Counted from the stretch's first letter, positions 23,742 through 32,158 are shown. The stretch: DNA of 64,000 nt from Streptomyces venezuelae (GCF_008642355.1 NZ_CP029193.1:5728001-5792000), one strand, 5' to 3'. Made by a program: numbers and translations. Notes: a model not told the origin generated them from the sequence alone.

Positions 23742-25451
23742 GTGGCTCTACTCATGAACCGACCGGTCGAGGAGATGAAGCAGCCGTACGCGCGCCGCTG
23801 GTGGGCGCTGCTCGTGCTGTGCCTGAGTCTCCTGATCATCGTGATGGCGAACACGGCGCTGACCGTCGCCGCCCCCGACATGACCAAGGACCTCGGGCTC
23901 TCCAGCTCCGACCTCCAGTGGGTCATCGACGGCTACACCGTCCCGTACGCCGCGCTGATGCTGCTCCTCGGCGCGATCGGCGACAAGTACAGCCGCCGCG
24001 GGGCGCTCGTGCTCGGCCTCGTCGTCTTCGGCGCCGGGTCCGTCGCGGGCTCGCTCGTCGACAGCTCGGGCGGCGTCATCGCGGCCCGCGCGGTGATGGG
24101 CTTCGGCGCGGCGATGATCATGCCCGCCACGCTCTCGCTGCTCGCCGCGACGTTCCCGCGTGCGGAGCGAGCCAAGGCGATCGTGCTGTGGACCGCCACG
24201 GCCGGTCTCGCGATCGCGGCCGGGCCGCTCGTGGCGGGCGCGCTGTTGCAGAACCACGGCTGGGCGTCGACCTTCCTGATCAACGTGCCGATCGCGGTGG
24301 TCGCCATCATCGGCGCCTTCGTCCTCGTGCCGCCGTCCAAGGCCGGGCACAGCAACCGGATCGACTACGTCGGCGGCGCGCTCTCCGTCATCTGGACCGG
24401 CGCGCTCGTCTACATGATCATCCAGGGTCCGCACTTCGGCTGGGACGCCAAGGCGATCTCGGCGGCCGTCGTCGCGGGCGTGGGCCTGCTCGCCTTCGTC
24501 GCCTGGGAGCTCCGCCACCCGCACCCGATCCTGAACGTCCGCCGCTTCCTCGACCGCCGCTTCGCGGGCTCGAACCTCGCGGTGGCGCTGTTCTTCCTCG
24601 CGGTGTTCGGCGCGTTCTACTACCTCACGCAGCACCTGCAGTTCGTCCTCGGCTACAACCCGCTGGAGACGGGCGTGCGCATGCTGCCGCTCGCGGGCGC
24701 GGTCTTCGTCGGCTCGGCGCTCACGGGCTACCTGACCCCGCGCATCGGCATGAAGATCACGGTGTCGGCGGGCATGGTCGCGGGCACGGTGGCCCTCGCA
24801 CTCCTGACGCGTGTCGACGCGTCGTCCTCGTACGGGGACTTCGTCGCCCCGCTGATCATCCTGGGCCTGGCCATCGGCCTCGCCCTCTCGCCCTGCACCG
24901 ACGCGATCATGGGAGCGTTCCCCGAGTCGGAACTCGGCGTCGGCGGCGCGGTCAACGACACGTCCCTGGAGCTGGGCGGCTCGCTCGGCATCGCCATCCT
25001 CGGCTCGGTCCTCGCCAGCTCGTACTCCTCGAAGCTGGCGGACGCCGCTTCGGCATCCGGCACGAAGCTGCCCGACGGCACGCTGGAGACCGCACAGGAC
25101 TCCGTCGGCGCGGGCTACGCGGTGGCGCAGGGCATCGGTGACAAGGCGCACGAGGTCGCCGGGCAGGCCGCGAAGGCGACCTCGCCGGAGCAGGCCGCCC
25201 AGCTGAAGGGCCAGGCCGAGCAGCTCGCGCAGGGCGCGGGCAAGATGGCCGACGCGGTCGGCTCCGCGTTCTCGGATTCCGTGGCGCACACGAGCCTCGT
25301 CGGCGCGGCGATCCTCGGCGTCGGCACGGTTCTCGTGGCGGTGCTGCTGCCGAGGAAGTCGGCGTCGGCTGCGGATGCGGCTGCGGATACGGCTGTTCCG
25401 GAGGGCGCGGACGCGGACGGGGGCGTACGGGAGCGGGAGCCTCAGCGGTAA
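23742..25451 (+). CDS. DHA2-family 14-TM drug efflux transporter (MFS)
   Basis: Proton-driven exporter of unknown drugs or metabolites, 569 residues. The N-terminal helix runs ALLVLCLSLLIIVMANTALT, followed by VAAPDMTKDL and the DHA2 feature LQWVIDGYTVPYAALMLLLG. Loop 2-3 carries GDKYSRRGAL (MFS motif A), and helix 5 carries the antiporter motif C (LAIAAGPLVAGALLQNHGW). Fourteen helices are plausible. Residues ~430-510 form an Ala/Gln-rich hydrophilic stretch (ATSPEQAAQLKGQAEQLAQG) before the last helix, usual in this subgroup. The GTG at 23742 has GAGG 5 bases upstream. Expression is probably controlled by the divergent TetR. Confidence 0.94.
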   Translation: MALLMNRPVEEMKQPYARRWWALLVLCLSLLIIVMANTALTVAAPDMTKDLGLSSSDLQWVIDGYTVPYAALMLLLGAIGDKYSRRGALVLGLVVFGAGSVAGSLVDSSGGVIAARAVMGFGAAMIMPATLSLLAATFPRAERAKAIVLWTATAGLAIAAGPLVAGALLQNHGWASTFLINVPIAVVAIIGAFVLVPPSKAGHSNRIDYVGGALSVIWTGALVYMIIQGPHFGWDAKAISAAVVAGVGLLAFVAWELRHPHPILNVRRFLDRRFAGSNLAVALFFLAVFGAFYYLTQHLQFVLGYNPLETGVRMLPLAGAVFVGSALTGYLTPRIGMKITVSAGMVAGTVALALLTRVDASSSYGDFVAPLIILGLAIGLALSPCTDAIMGAFPESELGVGGAVNDTSLELGGSLGIAILGSVLASSYSSKLADAASASGTKLPDGTLETAQDSVGAGYAVAQGIGDKAHEVAGQAAKATSPEQAAQLKGQAEQLAQGAGKMADAVGSAFSDSVAHTSLVGAAILGVGTVLVAVLLPRKSASAADAAADTAVPEGADADGGVREREPQR

Positions 25452-25474
25452 CCGTGCGGGGGTTTCAGCGGTAG

Positions 25475-25515
25475 CGCCGCCCTCGGCGCCGACGATGTCG
25501 GCGTCGGGGGCGGCG
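25475..25515. terminator. Bidirectional terminator between MFS and DUF397 genes
   Basis: A nested stem: outer arms CGCCGCCC (25475-25482) and GGGCGGCG (25508-25515), inner arms GCCGAC and GTCGGC around GAT. It lies between convergent genes whose stops are at 25451 and 25531, and could end transcription from both sides. Confidence 0.6.
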
Positions 25516-25530
25516 TTGTCGCAGTTCCCG

Positions 25531-25698
25531 CTACTGGCCGTACTGGCCCTTCGGGCCGCAGGTGCGGCTCGCGTGGGCCACGAAGGCGGACCAGGACGAC
25601 GGGTGGAGGAGCAGGGCGGGGCCCTGGGGGTTCTTTGAGTCGCGTTTGAACCAGGCGCCGTCCGGAGCGAGTTCGGGTGCTGTGTGGCGAGCGTTCAT
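25531..25698 (-). CDS. DUF397 small protein
   Basis: A 55-residue protein beginning MNARHTAPELAPDGAWFKRD and containing PALLLHPSSWSAFVA; the W-x-K/R-S and late F-V/T-A features are those of DUF397, the small partners of HTH-DUF5753 regulators that are abundant in streptomycetes (the WhiJ/BldB-associated type). The ATG at 25698 is 3 bp after the stop of the DUF5753 gene, so they are co-translated. The role is unknown; by family it may modulate its partner regulator. The terminator just described follows it. Confidence 0.8.
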   Translation of the reverse strand: MNARHTAPELAPDGAWFKRDSKNPQGPALLLHPSSWSAFVAHASRTCGPKGQYGQ

Positions 25699-25701
25699 GG
25701 T

Positions 25702-26496
25702 CTACAGCTCTCGTTCCAGTCGGTTCAGGAAATCGGGCGTGTCCTCGGGCGGCAGAGCCGAAGCGGCCATGGCGTCGAACCGGCGCATGAACCGGTCGAC
25801 TTCGCGGCGTTTGTCCGAGGGGTGCGTCGATCCCCAGGCGCTGTCGATCTGGACGCGGGGCGGCAGATGGTCGCCGAGATCCAGGATTGCGAAGTCGTTG
25901 GCGGAGCGGTAACCGCGACGGAACGGCAGTACCTGGATGGAAACATGGCCCCACGCCGACAACATCGCCGGCTTCTCGTACTGTTCGCGCATGATCTCGT
26001 CGCCCCCGACGGGGTAGCGCAGGGCGGCCTCTCCGAGGATGACGCGAAGCTTGACCTGGTTCTCGCGGGTGAGCACCTCCTGACGCTTCATCCGCAGCGC
26101 AACGCTGTTGCGGATGAGTTCCGACGTGGTCTCCTCGACCGGCTTCTGTACCTCGTGGATGGCGCGTGCGTACCCCTCGGTCTGCAGCAGGCCGTACACC
26201 AGCGTGGGGTGATGGGCCCGCATGCTGCGGGCCTCGGGCTCCAGGCCCACGAAGCCGTCCTCGTCGTCGACGTCTCGGGCCCCGTGCCCGTGTTCCCGGG
26301 GTTCGACGGGGGTGCCGACGCGGCCCTCCATGCGGGAGAGAGCGGACGCGGCCTGCTCGTAGTCCGGCAGCTCACCGTGGAGTTCGGATCGTTTCCGCGT
26401 ACGGGAGTCGGCAAGACCGTACGCGCCAGGGTCGCCGACGGGGTCCGGTAGCTGCGGTCCAGCTTCTGTCTGGTCGGGGCGGGGCCGCTCGGGCAT
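25702..26496 (-). CDS. DUF5753 (Scr1-type) regulator with missing or eroded HTH domain
   Basis: The C-terminal ~180 residues are a normal DUF5753 domain (ARSMRAHHPTLVYGLLQTEGYARA, LRMKRQEVLTRE, ILGEAALRYPVGG, IQVLPFRRG, and a terminal FLNRLEREL). Family members normally start with an XRE helix-turn-helix of ~70 residues. Here only ALSRMEGRVGTP resembles its last helix, and the preceding ~60 residues (Pro/Arg/Glu-rich) form no HTH I can see. The candidate starts (26496, 26508) lack ribosome sites and collide head-on with the divergent NACHT gene. Likely an N-terminally truncated gene or pseudogene, perhaps damaged when the neighbour arrived; a downstream start may be used. DUF397 follows 3 bp later. 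Confidence 0.6.
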   Translation of the reverse strand: MPERPRPDQTEAGPQLPDPVGDPGAYGLADSRTRKRSELHGELPDYEQAASALSRMEGRVGTPVEPREHGHGARDVDDEDGFVGLEPEARSMRAHHPTLVYGLLQTEGYARAIHEVQKPVEETTSELIRNSVALRMKRQEVLTRENQVKLRVILGEAALRYPVGGDEIMREQYEKPAMLSAWGHVSIQVLPFRRGYRSANDFAILDLGDHLPPRVQIDSAWGSTHPSDKRREVDRFMRRFDAMAASALPPEDTPDFLNRLEREL

Positions 26497-28927
26497 GCTG
26501 CGGGACATGGGGGCACGGCAGGCGCGCGGGCCCGCGCGGTGGCTGTTCTTGGGCGGGGCGGCGACGCTGGCGGTCAGTGGAGTGTGGGCGGTCTGGTCGG
26601 TGCGCTCAGGCGGCATGCAGGCGCAGGATGTGGCGGGGGTGCTCGGGCTTCCGCTCGGGGTCTTCGGGCTTGTCGTCGGCTCGGCCATCAGTTTGAGCGC
26701 GTTGCGCTTGCAGCGGGCGAGTGACGGGCTGGGCGTCGCCCTGGACCGGCTGGCGAGCGCCGTCGAGGACGTGGAGGTCGCCGAGCGGACGCACATGCTC
26801 GGTACGGGGGCGCACCTCATCGACCTGCACGTCGACGTCGAGCCGCGCGGTGGCGGTACGGCGCCGCGGGGGTGGCAGCGGTTGTCCGACGTGGCGCGGT
26901 GGTACTGCGAGGCACCGGGCCGCTTGGTTGTCACCGGGCCTCCCGGCGCGGGCAAGACGGTTCTCGCGGTGCATCTGGTGGTGCGGCTGCTGGCGGCTCG
27001 GTCGGTCGATTCCCTCGCCCCGGTGCCGGTGCGCCTGTCGATCCGGGACCTGCCGCCTGCGGGCGGGCGCAGATGGTGGGGGTCGCGGAAGGCTCGGGGA
27101 GGGCTCGAGCGATGGCTGGTGGCCAGTCTGGTCACGGCGTACGACGTTGATGGCTTCGCGGCCGTGGAGCTCGTCGCGCGGCGGCTCGTCATCCCGGTGC
27201 TGGACGGCCTTGACGAGATGGACACGGAAGGGGAATCGGAGCGCGCCGAGCAGGCTCTGAGTGCGCTCAACGGGTACCAGGGGCTCGGTGGCAGTGCCCC
27301 GCTCGTGCTCACCTGCCGTGAGGAACGGTACGCCGAGCTGGGCAGTCAGCAAGCCTGGTTGCGGGAAGCGACGGTGCTGCGCATCGCGGGAGTCGACGCG
27401 GACCAAGCGGACGCGTACGTGCAGCTGCGGTCCGACGGGCGGCCGTCGCCGATGGACGCGGTGGCCGGTGTGATGCGGGGGAGCGCGGCGGGGCCGGTGG
27501 CGGGGCTGCTGAGTTCGCCGTTCTACCTGGGGCTCGCCTTCGCCGTGTACGGGGGTTCGTCTCAGGGGTTGCGGCCGTTGACCGAGTTTCGGAGCGAGGA
27601 CGAGCTGCGGGAGTATCTCCTCGCGCGCTGCGTCCCGACGGCGACTGCCGCCGCGAACGCGGCGGTGCGGCAGGCGCGGGTGAGCGTCGCGCAGGCGGGG
27701 ACGGTATGGAGCCGGCAGCGCGAATACGAGGCCGGGGCGGTGCACCGGTGGCTGCGCGGCATGGCGGGGGTGGAAGGCGGGGTTGCCTCCCTGGGGAACG
27801 TCGTGGGGAAGTGGATCACGCTGGCCCTGTCGGTCGCGACCGGCTTCGCGCTGGTCGTGCCCGTCCTCCTCGTAGTTCCGGACATGCTCGCCGGGTGCTT
27901 CCCAGGGGGCTGGTGGGAGCACCGTTCGGGGCTCGGGATGTCCTGGTTCTGGGTGGGGCTGCTCACCCTGGGCGCCGGGGTCGGGTGGATGATCACCCTG
28001 TGCGACCGGGGGCCGTCACGGCCGCCGGAGCGGACGCGGCAGCGCCCGGCAAGGGTGGGCGAGCGCCTCGTCGCTGCGGCCCGCAGGGCGTGCCGGACCG
28101 GTTACGGAGCGCTGGTGCCCGCGGCCGCGACAGTGCTGGGTGCGTCGCTCGCGTACAGCGATTGGTACGGGGAGGTGCCGCTGCAGGGGTGGTACGCGCT
28201 CGGGGTGGTGATCGGCGGCACTCTCCCGACCGCGTTCGCACTCAGCGAGGACTTCGTCGCCCATACCGACTGCCGCGAGCGCAAGGGGTGCGTGGTCGTA
28301 CCCGTGCTCGGATGGCTCGCGGGTCTCGTGCTGTCGGAGACCGACTCCCTGGCAGCCGTTTCCATCTGCTGGGCCGTGGTGGCGGGTGCGGGGATTCTTC
28401 TCAGGCACCTCGGGCTCGCGCGGAGTTACGCCTTGGCGGGGGGCGCCTTCACGTGTCTTTTCGTCGCGGACGGCGGCTCGCTGCGGCCGGACGGCGGCCT
28501 GACGGCGGGCGCGCCGGTCGGGTTCGCCACTGTGTACGTTCTCGGGTACTTCCTGCTGGGCTCGCACAGGGCGGGGGACACGCGGGACACGGCGCGGCGC
28601 GTGGGGCAGCGGGTCGAGTGGCTGCATCCGCTCGGCAACTTCCTCGTGCTGACGCTGGCCGGCCTGGGCGGCGCGGCAGAGCTCGGCTTCGCCGGCATCG
28701 TCCTCGTGGCCACCGCCCTCGCGATCCTGCCACTCATCGGCCCACTGATCCACGCCCTCCTCGTCCTCACCGCCTTCCTCCAACGCCGCACCCCTCTCAC
28801 CCCCGACACCTTCCTCGCCTGGGCCTACCACGCAGGCCTCCTCCGCATCGTCGGCGGCGCCTACCAGTTCCGCCACAGCGAGCTCCAGGAATGGCTGGAC
28901 CGAAACCCGACCCCATCCAGCCGTTGA
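26495..28927 (+). CDS. Membrane-bound NACHT-domain NTPase (STAND family)
   Basis: An 810-residue protein. Two hydrophobic segments (about 17-36 and 48-70) precede the NTPase: Walker A GPPGAGKT (148-155), Walker B VIPVLDGLDEM (232-242) with the NACHT-typical acidic cluster, and VLTCREERY (sensor-like Arg). After a helical region, residues ~450-790 hold about eight or nine further hydrophobic segments, and the tail reads AYQFRHSELQEWL, a motif I associate with actinobacterial NACHT proteins. STAND NTPases act as ligand-triggered oligomerising switches, some in antiphage defence; here the effector would be a membrane domain. Function is inferred. The start is uncertain: the ATG at 26495 or 26507, neither with a good ribosome site. 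Confidence 0.82.
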   Translation: MLRDMGARQARGPARWLFLGGAATLAVSGVWAVWSVRSGGMQAQDVAGVLGLPLGVFGLVVGSAISLSALRLQRASDGLGVALDRLASAVEDVEVAERTHMLGTGAHLIDLHVDVEPRGGGTAPRGWQRLSDVARWYCEAPGRLVVTGPPGAGKTVLAVHLVVRLLAARSVDSLAPVPVRLSIRDLPPAGGRRWWGSRKARGGLERWLVASLVTAYDVDGFAAVELVARRLVIPVLDGLDEMDTEGESERAEQALSALNGYQGLGGSAPLVLTCREERYAELGSQQAWLREATVLRIAGVDADQADAYVQLRSDGRPSPMDAVAGVMRGSAAGPVAGLLSSPFYLGLAFAVYGGSSQGLRPLTEFRSEDELREYLLARCVPTATAAANAAVRQARVSVAQAGTVWSRQREYEAGAVHRWLRGMAGVEGGVASLGNVVGKWITLALSVATGFALVVPVLLVVPDMLAGCFPGGWWEHRSGLGMSWFWVGLLTLGAGVGWMITLCDRGPSRPPERTRQRPARVGERLVAAARRACRTGYGALVPAAATVLGASLAYSDWYGEVPLQGWYALGVVIGGTLPTAFALSEDFVAHTDCRERKGCVVVPVLGWLAGLVLSETDSLAAVSICWAVVAGAGILLRHLGLARSYALAGGAFTCLFVADGGSLRPDGGLTAGAPVGFATVYVLGYFLLGSHRAGDTRDTARRVGQRVEWLHPLGNFLVLTLAGLGGAAELGFAGIVLVATALAILPLIGPLIHALLVLTAFLQRRTPLTPDTFLAWAYHAGLLRIVGGAYQFRHSELQEWLDRNPTPSSR

Positions 28928-28930
28928 CAC

Positions 28931-28979
28931 CACTCCACCTGAAGTACTACGTTCTGACCACTTCACCTGAAGTACAACG
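28931..28979. promoter_or_regulatory. Duplicated palindrome (two operators) upstream of the DHFR-like gene
   Basis: Two 21-bp direct repeats (28931-28951 and 28959-28979) match at 19 of 21 bases with a 28-bp period. Each contains a palindrome: ACTTCACCTGAAGT (28960-28973) with perfect 6-bp arms in copy 2, and ACTCCACCTGAAGT in copy 1. They lie between the NACHT stop and the next ATG at 29021, where a promoter is expected, so they look like paired operators for an unidentified dimeric repressor. Confidence 0.65.
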
Positions 28980-29020
28980 AAGAACGTGGCTCACCGCCAC
29001 GGCCAAGGCCAAGGAGCCGC

Positions 29021-29626
29021 ATGCGAAAGCTCGTCTACTTCATCGCCGTCAGCCTCGACGGTTTCATCGCCGGTCCCGACGGTGCCGACCCCACCGGCCC
29101 CGACGGGTTCTGGCCCGTCGCACAGGATTACGTCCAGCACCTCGCCGAGACGTACCCCGAGACCCTCCCCGCCCCCGCCAGGCAGGCCCTCGGCATCACC
29201 GCCGAGGGGACCCACTTCGACACCGTCCTCGAAGGCCGCAGGACCTACGCGATCGGCCTCGACGCCGGACTGACCAACGCCTACCCCCACCTGCGCCACT
29301 ACGTCTTCAGCCGCACCCTCACCGAGAGCCCCGACCCGGGCGTCGAGCTCGTCGCCACCGACCCGGTCGAGAAGGTGCGGGAGCTCAAGAAGGAGGACGG
29401 CAAGGACATCTGGCTGTGCGGCGGCGGCGAACTCGCCGGAGTGCTGCGCGGCGAGATCGACCGCCTCATCGTCAAGATCGGCCCGCTGACCCTGGGTTCG
29501 GGCGTACCCCTGTTCGCGCAGAAGACCGCGTTCGACCCGGTCCTGTACGAGCGGAGCGACGCCGTGCTGCTCGACAGCGGCACGATCTTCCTGACCTACG
29601 ACAAGACGGCCGGGGACGCCGCCTAG
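29021..29626 (+). CDS. Dihydrofolate reductase-like (RibD C-terminal domain) protein
   Basis: A 201-residue NADPH-dependent reductase fold. It begins MRKLVYFIAVSLDGFIAGPD, the usual first strand and loop of the RibD C-terminal/DHFR superfamily, and has EGRRTYAIGLD, HYVFSRTL (cofactor-binding strand), IWLCGGGELAG (Gly-rich cofactor loop) and GPLTLGSGVPLF. These single-domain proteins are common in actinobacteria and their substrates are mostly unknown; it is not evidently a housekeeping folate enzyme. AAGGAG precedes the ATG by 4 bases. The duplicated palindrome upstream suggests expression is induced by some signal. It probably forms a transcription unit with the small membrane protein that follows 68 bp later. 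Confidence 0.85.
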   Translation: MRKLVYFIAVSLDGFIAGPDGADPTGPDGFWPVAQDYVQHLAETYPETLPAPARQALGITAEGTHFDTVLEGRRTYAIGLDAGLTNAYPHLRHYVFSRTLTESPDPGVELVATDPVEKVRELKKEDGKDIWLCGGGELAGVLRGEIDRLIVKIGPLTLGSGVPLFAQKTAFDPVLYERSDAVLLDSGTIFLTYDKTAGDAA

Positions 29627-29694
29627 CGGCGAGGGGGAGCAGGTCGCCCCGCGCGCGTGATTCCCGTGCGTCCACCACCGACCGGAGTGGACGC

Positions 29695-30279
29695 ATGATC
29701 ACGACCAGCGAGACCACGATCACGACGGGCACGGCCACCACGGGCACGGCCACAGCCACCGCTCCACCGGTGCGGCCCGTCCCCCTCCGGGCGGAACGCG
29801 TCGCCCGGCTTCTCTCCCTCCTCGCCCCGCCGGTGTGCCTGTGGCGGCTGCCCATCGGGTTCGACTGCTCGATGGGCGCGGACGTCGCCCCGATGTCGTG
29901 GTCCCGGTGGGCCGACGTGTCCCATGTGGTCACGCTCAGCCTGCTGTCCGAGGCGTGCGCGCTGCTCTGCCACGGCCTGGTGCGGCCGTGGGGCGAGGTG
30001 GTTCCGCGCTGGGTGCCGGGGCTGCGCGGCAGACGCATACCGCCGTACGCGGTGATCATGCCCGCCACCCTCTTGGGGCTGCTCTTCACGGCCCTCCTGG
30101 TCGACCGGACGCTCTGCACCTTCCATCTCGCCGGGTTCTCCGACGTCCCGTACGCCAACGGGTGGTGGCGGCTCCTGGCCGCGTTGACCAGCGGCCTGAT
30201 GGCGTTGTGGGGGCCGCTGATCCTCGCCCTGACGTACGCCCACCACCGGCGTCGGCGTGGTACGGCCCCGTCCGCCTAA
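29695..30279 (+). CDS. Small polytopic membrane protein of unknown function
   Basis: A 194-residue protein with a Thr/Ala-rich N-terminal tail (ITTSETTITTGTATTGT) and four hydrophobic segments: ~35-52, ~75-95, ~118-140 and ~160-185, the last ending in TYAHHRRRRGTAPSA, a positive cytoplasmic tail. No family is recognised; related short proteins with WRLP...GF and SWSRWADVSHV segments occur in actinobacteria. The ATG is 7 bases after GGAG. Its stop overlaps the convergent hydrolase gene by 4 bp. It shares a strand with the DHFR-like gene but no functional link is shown. Confidence 0.72.
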   Translation: MITTSETTITTGTATTGTATATAPPVRPVPLRAERVARLLSLLAPPVCLWRLPIGFDCSMGADVAPMSWSRWADVSHVVTLSLLSEACALLCHGLVRPWGEVVPRWVPGLRGRRIPPYAVIMPATLLGLLFTALLVDRTLCTFHLAGFSDVPYANGWWRLLAALTSGLMALWGPLILALTYAHHRRRRGTAPSA

Positions 30280-31082
30280 GCGGTCGCCGCCGTCAGACGG
30301 TGACCCTCGCCCGCAGCGGCGCGCAGGAGAACGTCGGCCAGCTCGTCAGGGACCGAAAGCATCGGCCAGTGACCCGTCGCCATGTCGAAGAACGTGGCGC
30401 GCGGGTCGGCCAGGTGCTGGACGAGCGGCAACCCCGACGCCACCAGGGCCTCCAGCGCGGCGATGTCCATCGTGCCGCCGGTCGTGCAGAAGACGCCGGT
30501 CGTCGGGAGGGCCGCGACCGCGTCCGAGATCCGGAGCTTCTGCGCGTACGGGCCCGCAGGCGCGGGTGACGCCAGACGCGCGAGCCGGGCCAGCGCTTCG
30601 TCGGACACACCCGCCAGGTTCCCGTGCGCCCGCCACTCCTCCAACGACGGCGCCGGGATCCGCCAGCCGTCCTCCGCCCGCTCCTGCTGGGTCAGAGTCC
30701 GGTCCCTGGCCGGGCCGTCCGGCATCTGCTCCCGCACCTGGTCGATCATGGAGTAGCCGTCCTGCGGCATGGGGGAGTCCAGGTGGACCAGTCGCGAGAC
30801 GCGGTCCGCGCGGCGGTCGGCGGCGCCCACGGACGGATAGATGCCGTAGCAGTAACCGACGAGAACTACCTCGGGCGCGTCGATGTGGTCGATCAGCTGC
30901 GTCACGTCCTCGATGTGCGTGTCGAGGTCGATGCCGGGACCCGCCAGGTGGCGGCGGTCGCCCAGCCCCGTGAGCGTCGCCGCGTGCACCTCCGCCCCCG
31001 CCGCCCGCAGCCCGGCGGCCACGTCCCGCCACAGCCAGCCACCCGTGTACCCGCCCGACACCAGCACGAACGACGCGGTCAT
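30276..31082 (-). CDS. Alpha/beta hydrolase with a cysteine nucleophile motif
   Basis: A 268-residue single-domain alpha/beta hydrolase of the esterase/salicylate-esterase-like group. The oxyanion-side start SFVLVSGGYTGGWLWRDVA and TLTGLGDRRHL are typical. The nucleophile elbow reads VLVGYCYG: Cys78 replaces the usual Ser of G-x-S-x-G (codon TGC). A late His is in TGHWPML, and acidic candidates are in LVHLDSPMPQDG. A Cys nucleophile occurs in dienelactone hydrolases but is unusual here, so it may be a thiol hydrolase or a non-catalytic binding protein. The ATG is preceded by GAGGAACC. Divergent from a MerR-family gene that may regulate it. Confidence 0.88.
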   Translation of the reverse strand: MTASFVLVSGGYTGGWLWRDVAAGLRAAGAEVHAATLTGLGDRRHLAGPGIDLDTHIEDVTQLIDHIDAPEVVLVGYCYGIYPSVGAADRRADRVSRLVHLDSPMPQDGYSMIDQVREQMPDGPARDRTLTQQERAEDGWRIPAPSLEEWRAHGNLAGVSDEALARLARLASPAPAGPYAQKLRISDAVAALPTTGVFCTTGGTMDIAALEALVASGLPLVQHLADPRATFFDMATGHWPMLSVPDELADVLLRAAAGEGHRLTAATA

Positions 31083-31141
31083 GGTTCCTCCTCGTACGGT
31101 CAGCCGAGCGTGGGACCGCCCCGCGCTCGCCGGTACGGTAG

Positions 31142-31163
31142 GAACTCCCCCTGAGGGAGGTTC
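31142..31163. promoter_or_regulatory. MerR-type operator candidate
   Basis: A 22-bp pseudo-palindrome with GAAC and GTTC ends and a CTCCC-N5-GGGAG core lies immediately upstream of the merR-type start, between it and the divergent hydrolase gene. MerR proteins usually bind such sites in their own promoters, so autoregulation, perhaps with control of the hydrolase, is likely. The GGGAGG part also serves as the ribosome site. Confidence 0.5.
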
Positions 31164-31168
31164 AAGCC

Positions 31169-32140
31169 GTGATGCCCGCCGATGACGAACCGCGGTCCGA
31201 TGACCTCTGGAGCATCGGACAGCTCGCCGAACGCGCCGGCGTCACCGTCAAGACCGTCCGCTTCTACTCCGACCGCGGCCTGCTCCCCGAAGCCGCCCGC
31301 AGCGGAGGCGGCCACCGCCGCTACGGTCCCGACGCCCTCGACCGGCTCCGCCTCATCCGCTCCCTGCGCACGCTCGACCTCCCCGTCCCCGACGTGCGCC
31401 GCGTCCTGGACGAGGAGGGCCAGGACGACGTGCTGGAGGACGTCATCGCCGGGCAGCTGAAGGAGGTCGGCTCGCGGCTCGCCGCGCTGCGCTGGCGCGA
31501 GGCGGCGCTGCAGCTCCTCGCCGACCGCACGACGCCCCAGGAACGCGCCGAACGACTGCGGCTGGTGGGAGCCGTGTCCACCCCGCCCGGGACCGCCGCG
31601 CTCGCCCGGTTCTGGCGGTGCTGGCTGCCCGCGCGGCTGCCGTCCAGGGTGGTCGCGGCCGTCGTCGACCGGGCCGTCCCCATACCGCCCGACACCCCGG
31701 CCCCCGCCCAGGTCCTCGCCTTCGCCCGGCTCCAGGACTTCGTCACCTCGCCCTGCTTCGTCGCGGGGCCGCGCGCGGGAACGGACTACGGACAGCCCGA
31801 AGTGCACGCGTCCGGCAAGGGATACCGCCCCGCCGTGCTCTACGAAGGACTCCCCGAGGCGTTCGAACTGGCCGCGCCGGACGTACGCGCGGGCCGCGCC
31901 CCGCGCGAGGGCGAGGCCCTGGACTGCTTCGTCGCCGTCCACGCCGCCGCGCTCAACCGACGCGACACCCCGGACTTCCGCCGCACCCTGCACCGGATGC
32001 TGGCGGCCGAGCCCCGCATCGACCGCTACTGGCAGCTGGCGGCCGAAGTGGTGACCCCGCCCGCCGGGACCGCGCAGCCGACGCCGGGCAGCACCGACAA
32101 CTGGCTGCGGGCGGCCCTGGGTGCGACCGCCCCGCAATGA
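31169..32140 (+). CDS. MerR-family regulator with large C-terminal sensor domain
   Basis: A 323-residue transcription factor. Residues ~13-80 are the MerR winged HTH (WSIGQLAERAGVTVKTVRFY, then SDRGLLPEA and HRRYGPDALDRLRLIRSLR), followed by the dimerisation helix. The remaining ~200 residues, much longer than metal-sensing MerR proteins, form a helical domain (ALARFWRCWLPARLPSRVV, ALDCFVAVHAAALNRRDTPDF) of unknown ligand. Start is a GTG at 31169 or the adjoining ATG at 31172, after GGGAGG. Divergent from the Cys-type hydrolase; the shared 86-bp region contains a MerR-like operator. Confidence 0.9.
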   Translation: MMPADDEPRSDDLWSIGQLAERAGVTVKTVRFYSDRGLLPEAARSGGGHRRYGPDALDRLRLIRSLRTLDLPVPDVRRVLDEEGQDDVLEDVIAGQLKEVGSRLAALRWREAALQLLADRTTPQERAERLRLVGAVSTPPGTAALARFWRCWLPARLPSRVVAAVVDRAVPIPPDTPAPAQVLAFARLQDFVTSPCFVAGPRAGTDYGQPEVHASGKGYRPAVLYEGLPEAFELAAPDVRAGRAPREGEALDCFVAVHAAALNRRDTPDFRRTLHRMLAAEPRIDRYWQLAAEVVTPPAGTAQPTPGSTDNWLRAALGATAPQ

Positions 32141-32158
32141 CCTCCCTGCGCGGCTTCC

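Noticed and set aside
27706..29692. Long plus-strand frame upstream of the small membrane protein
   Set aside because: It overlaps the NACHT and DHFR-like genes in another phase with shadow composition; the real gene starts at 29695.
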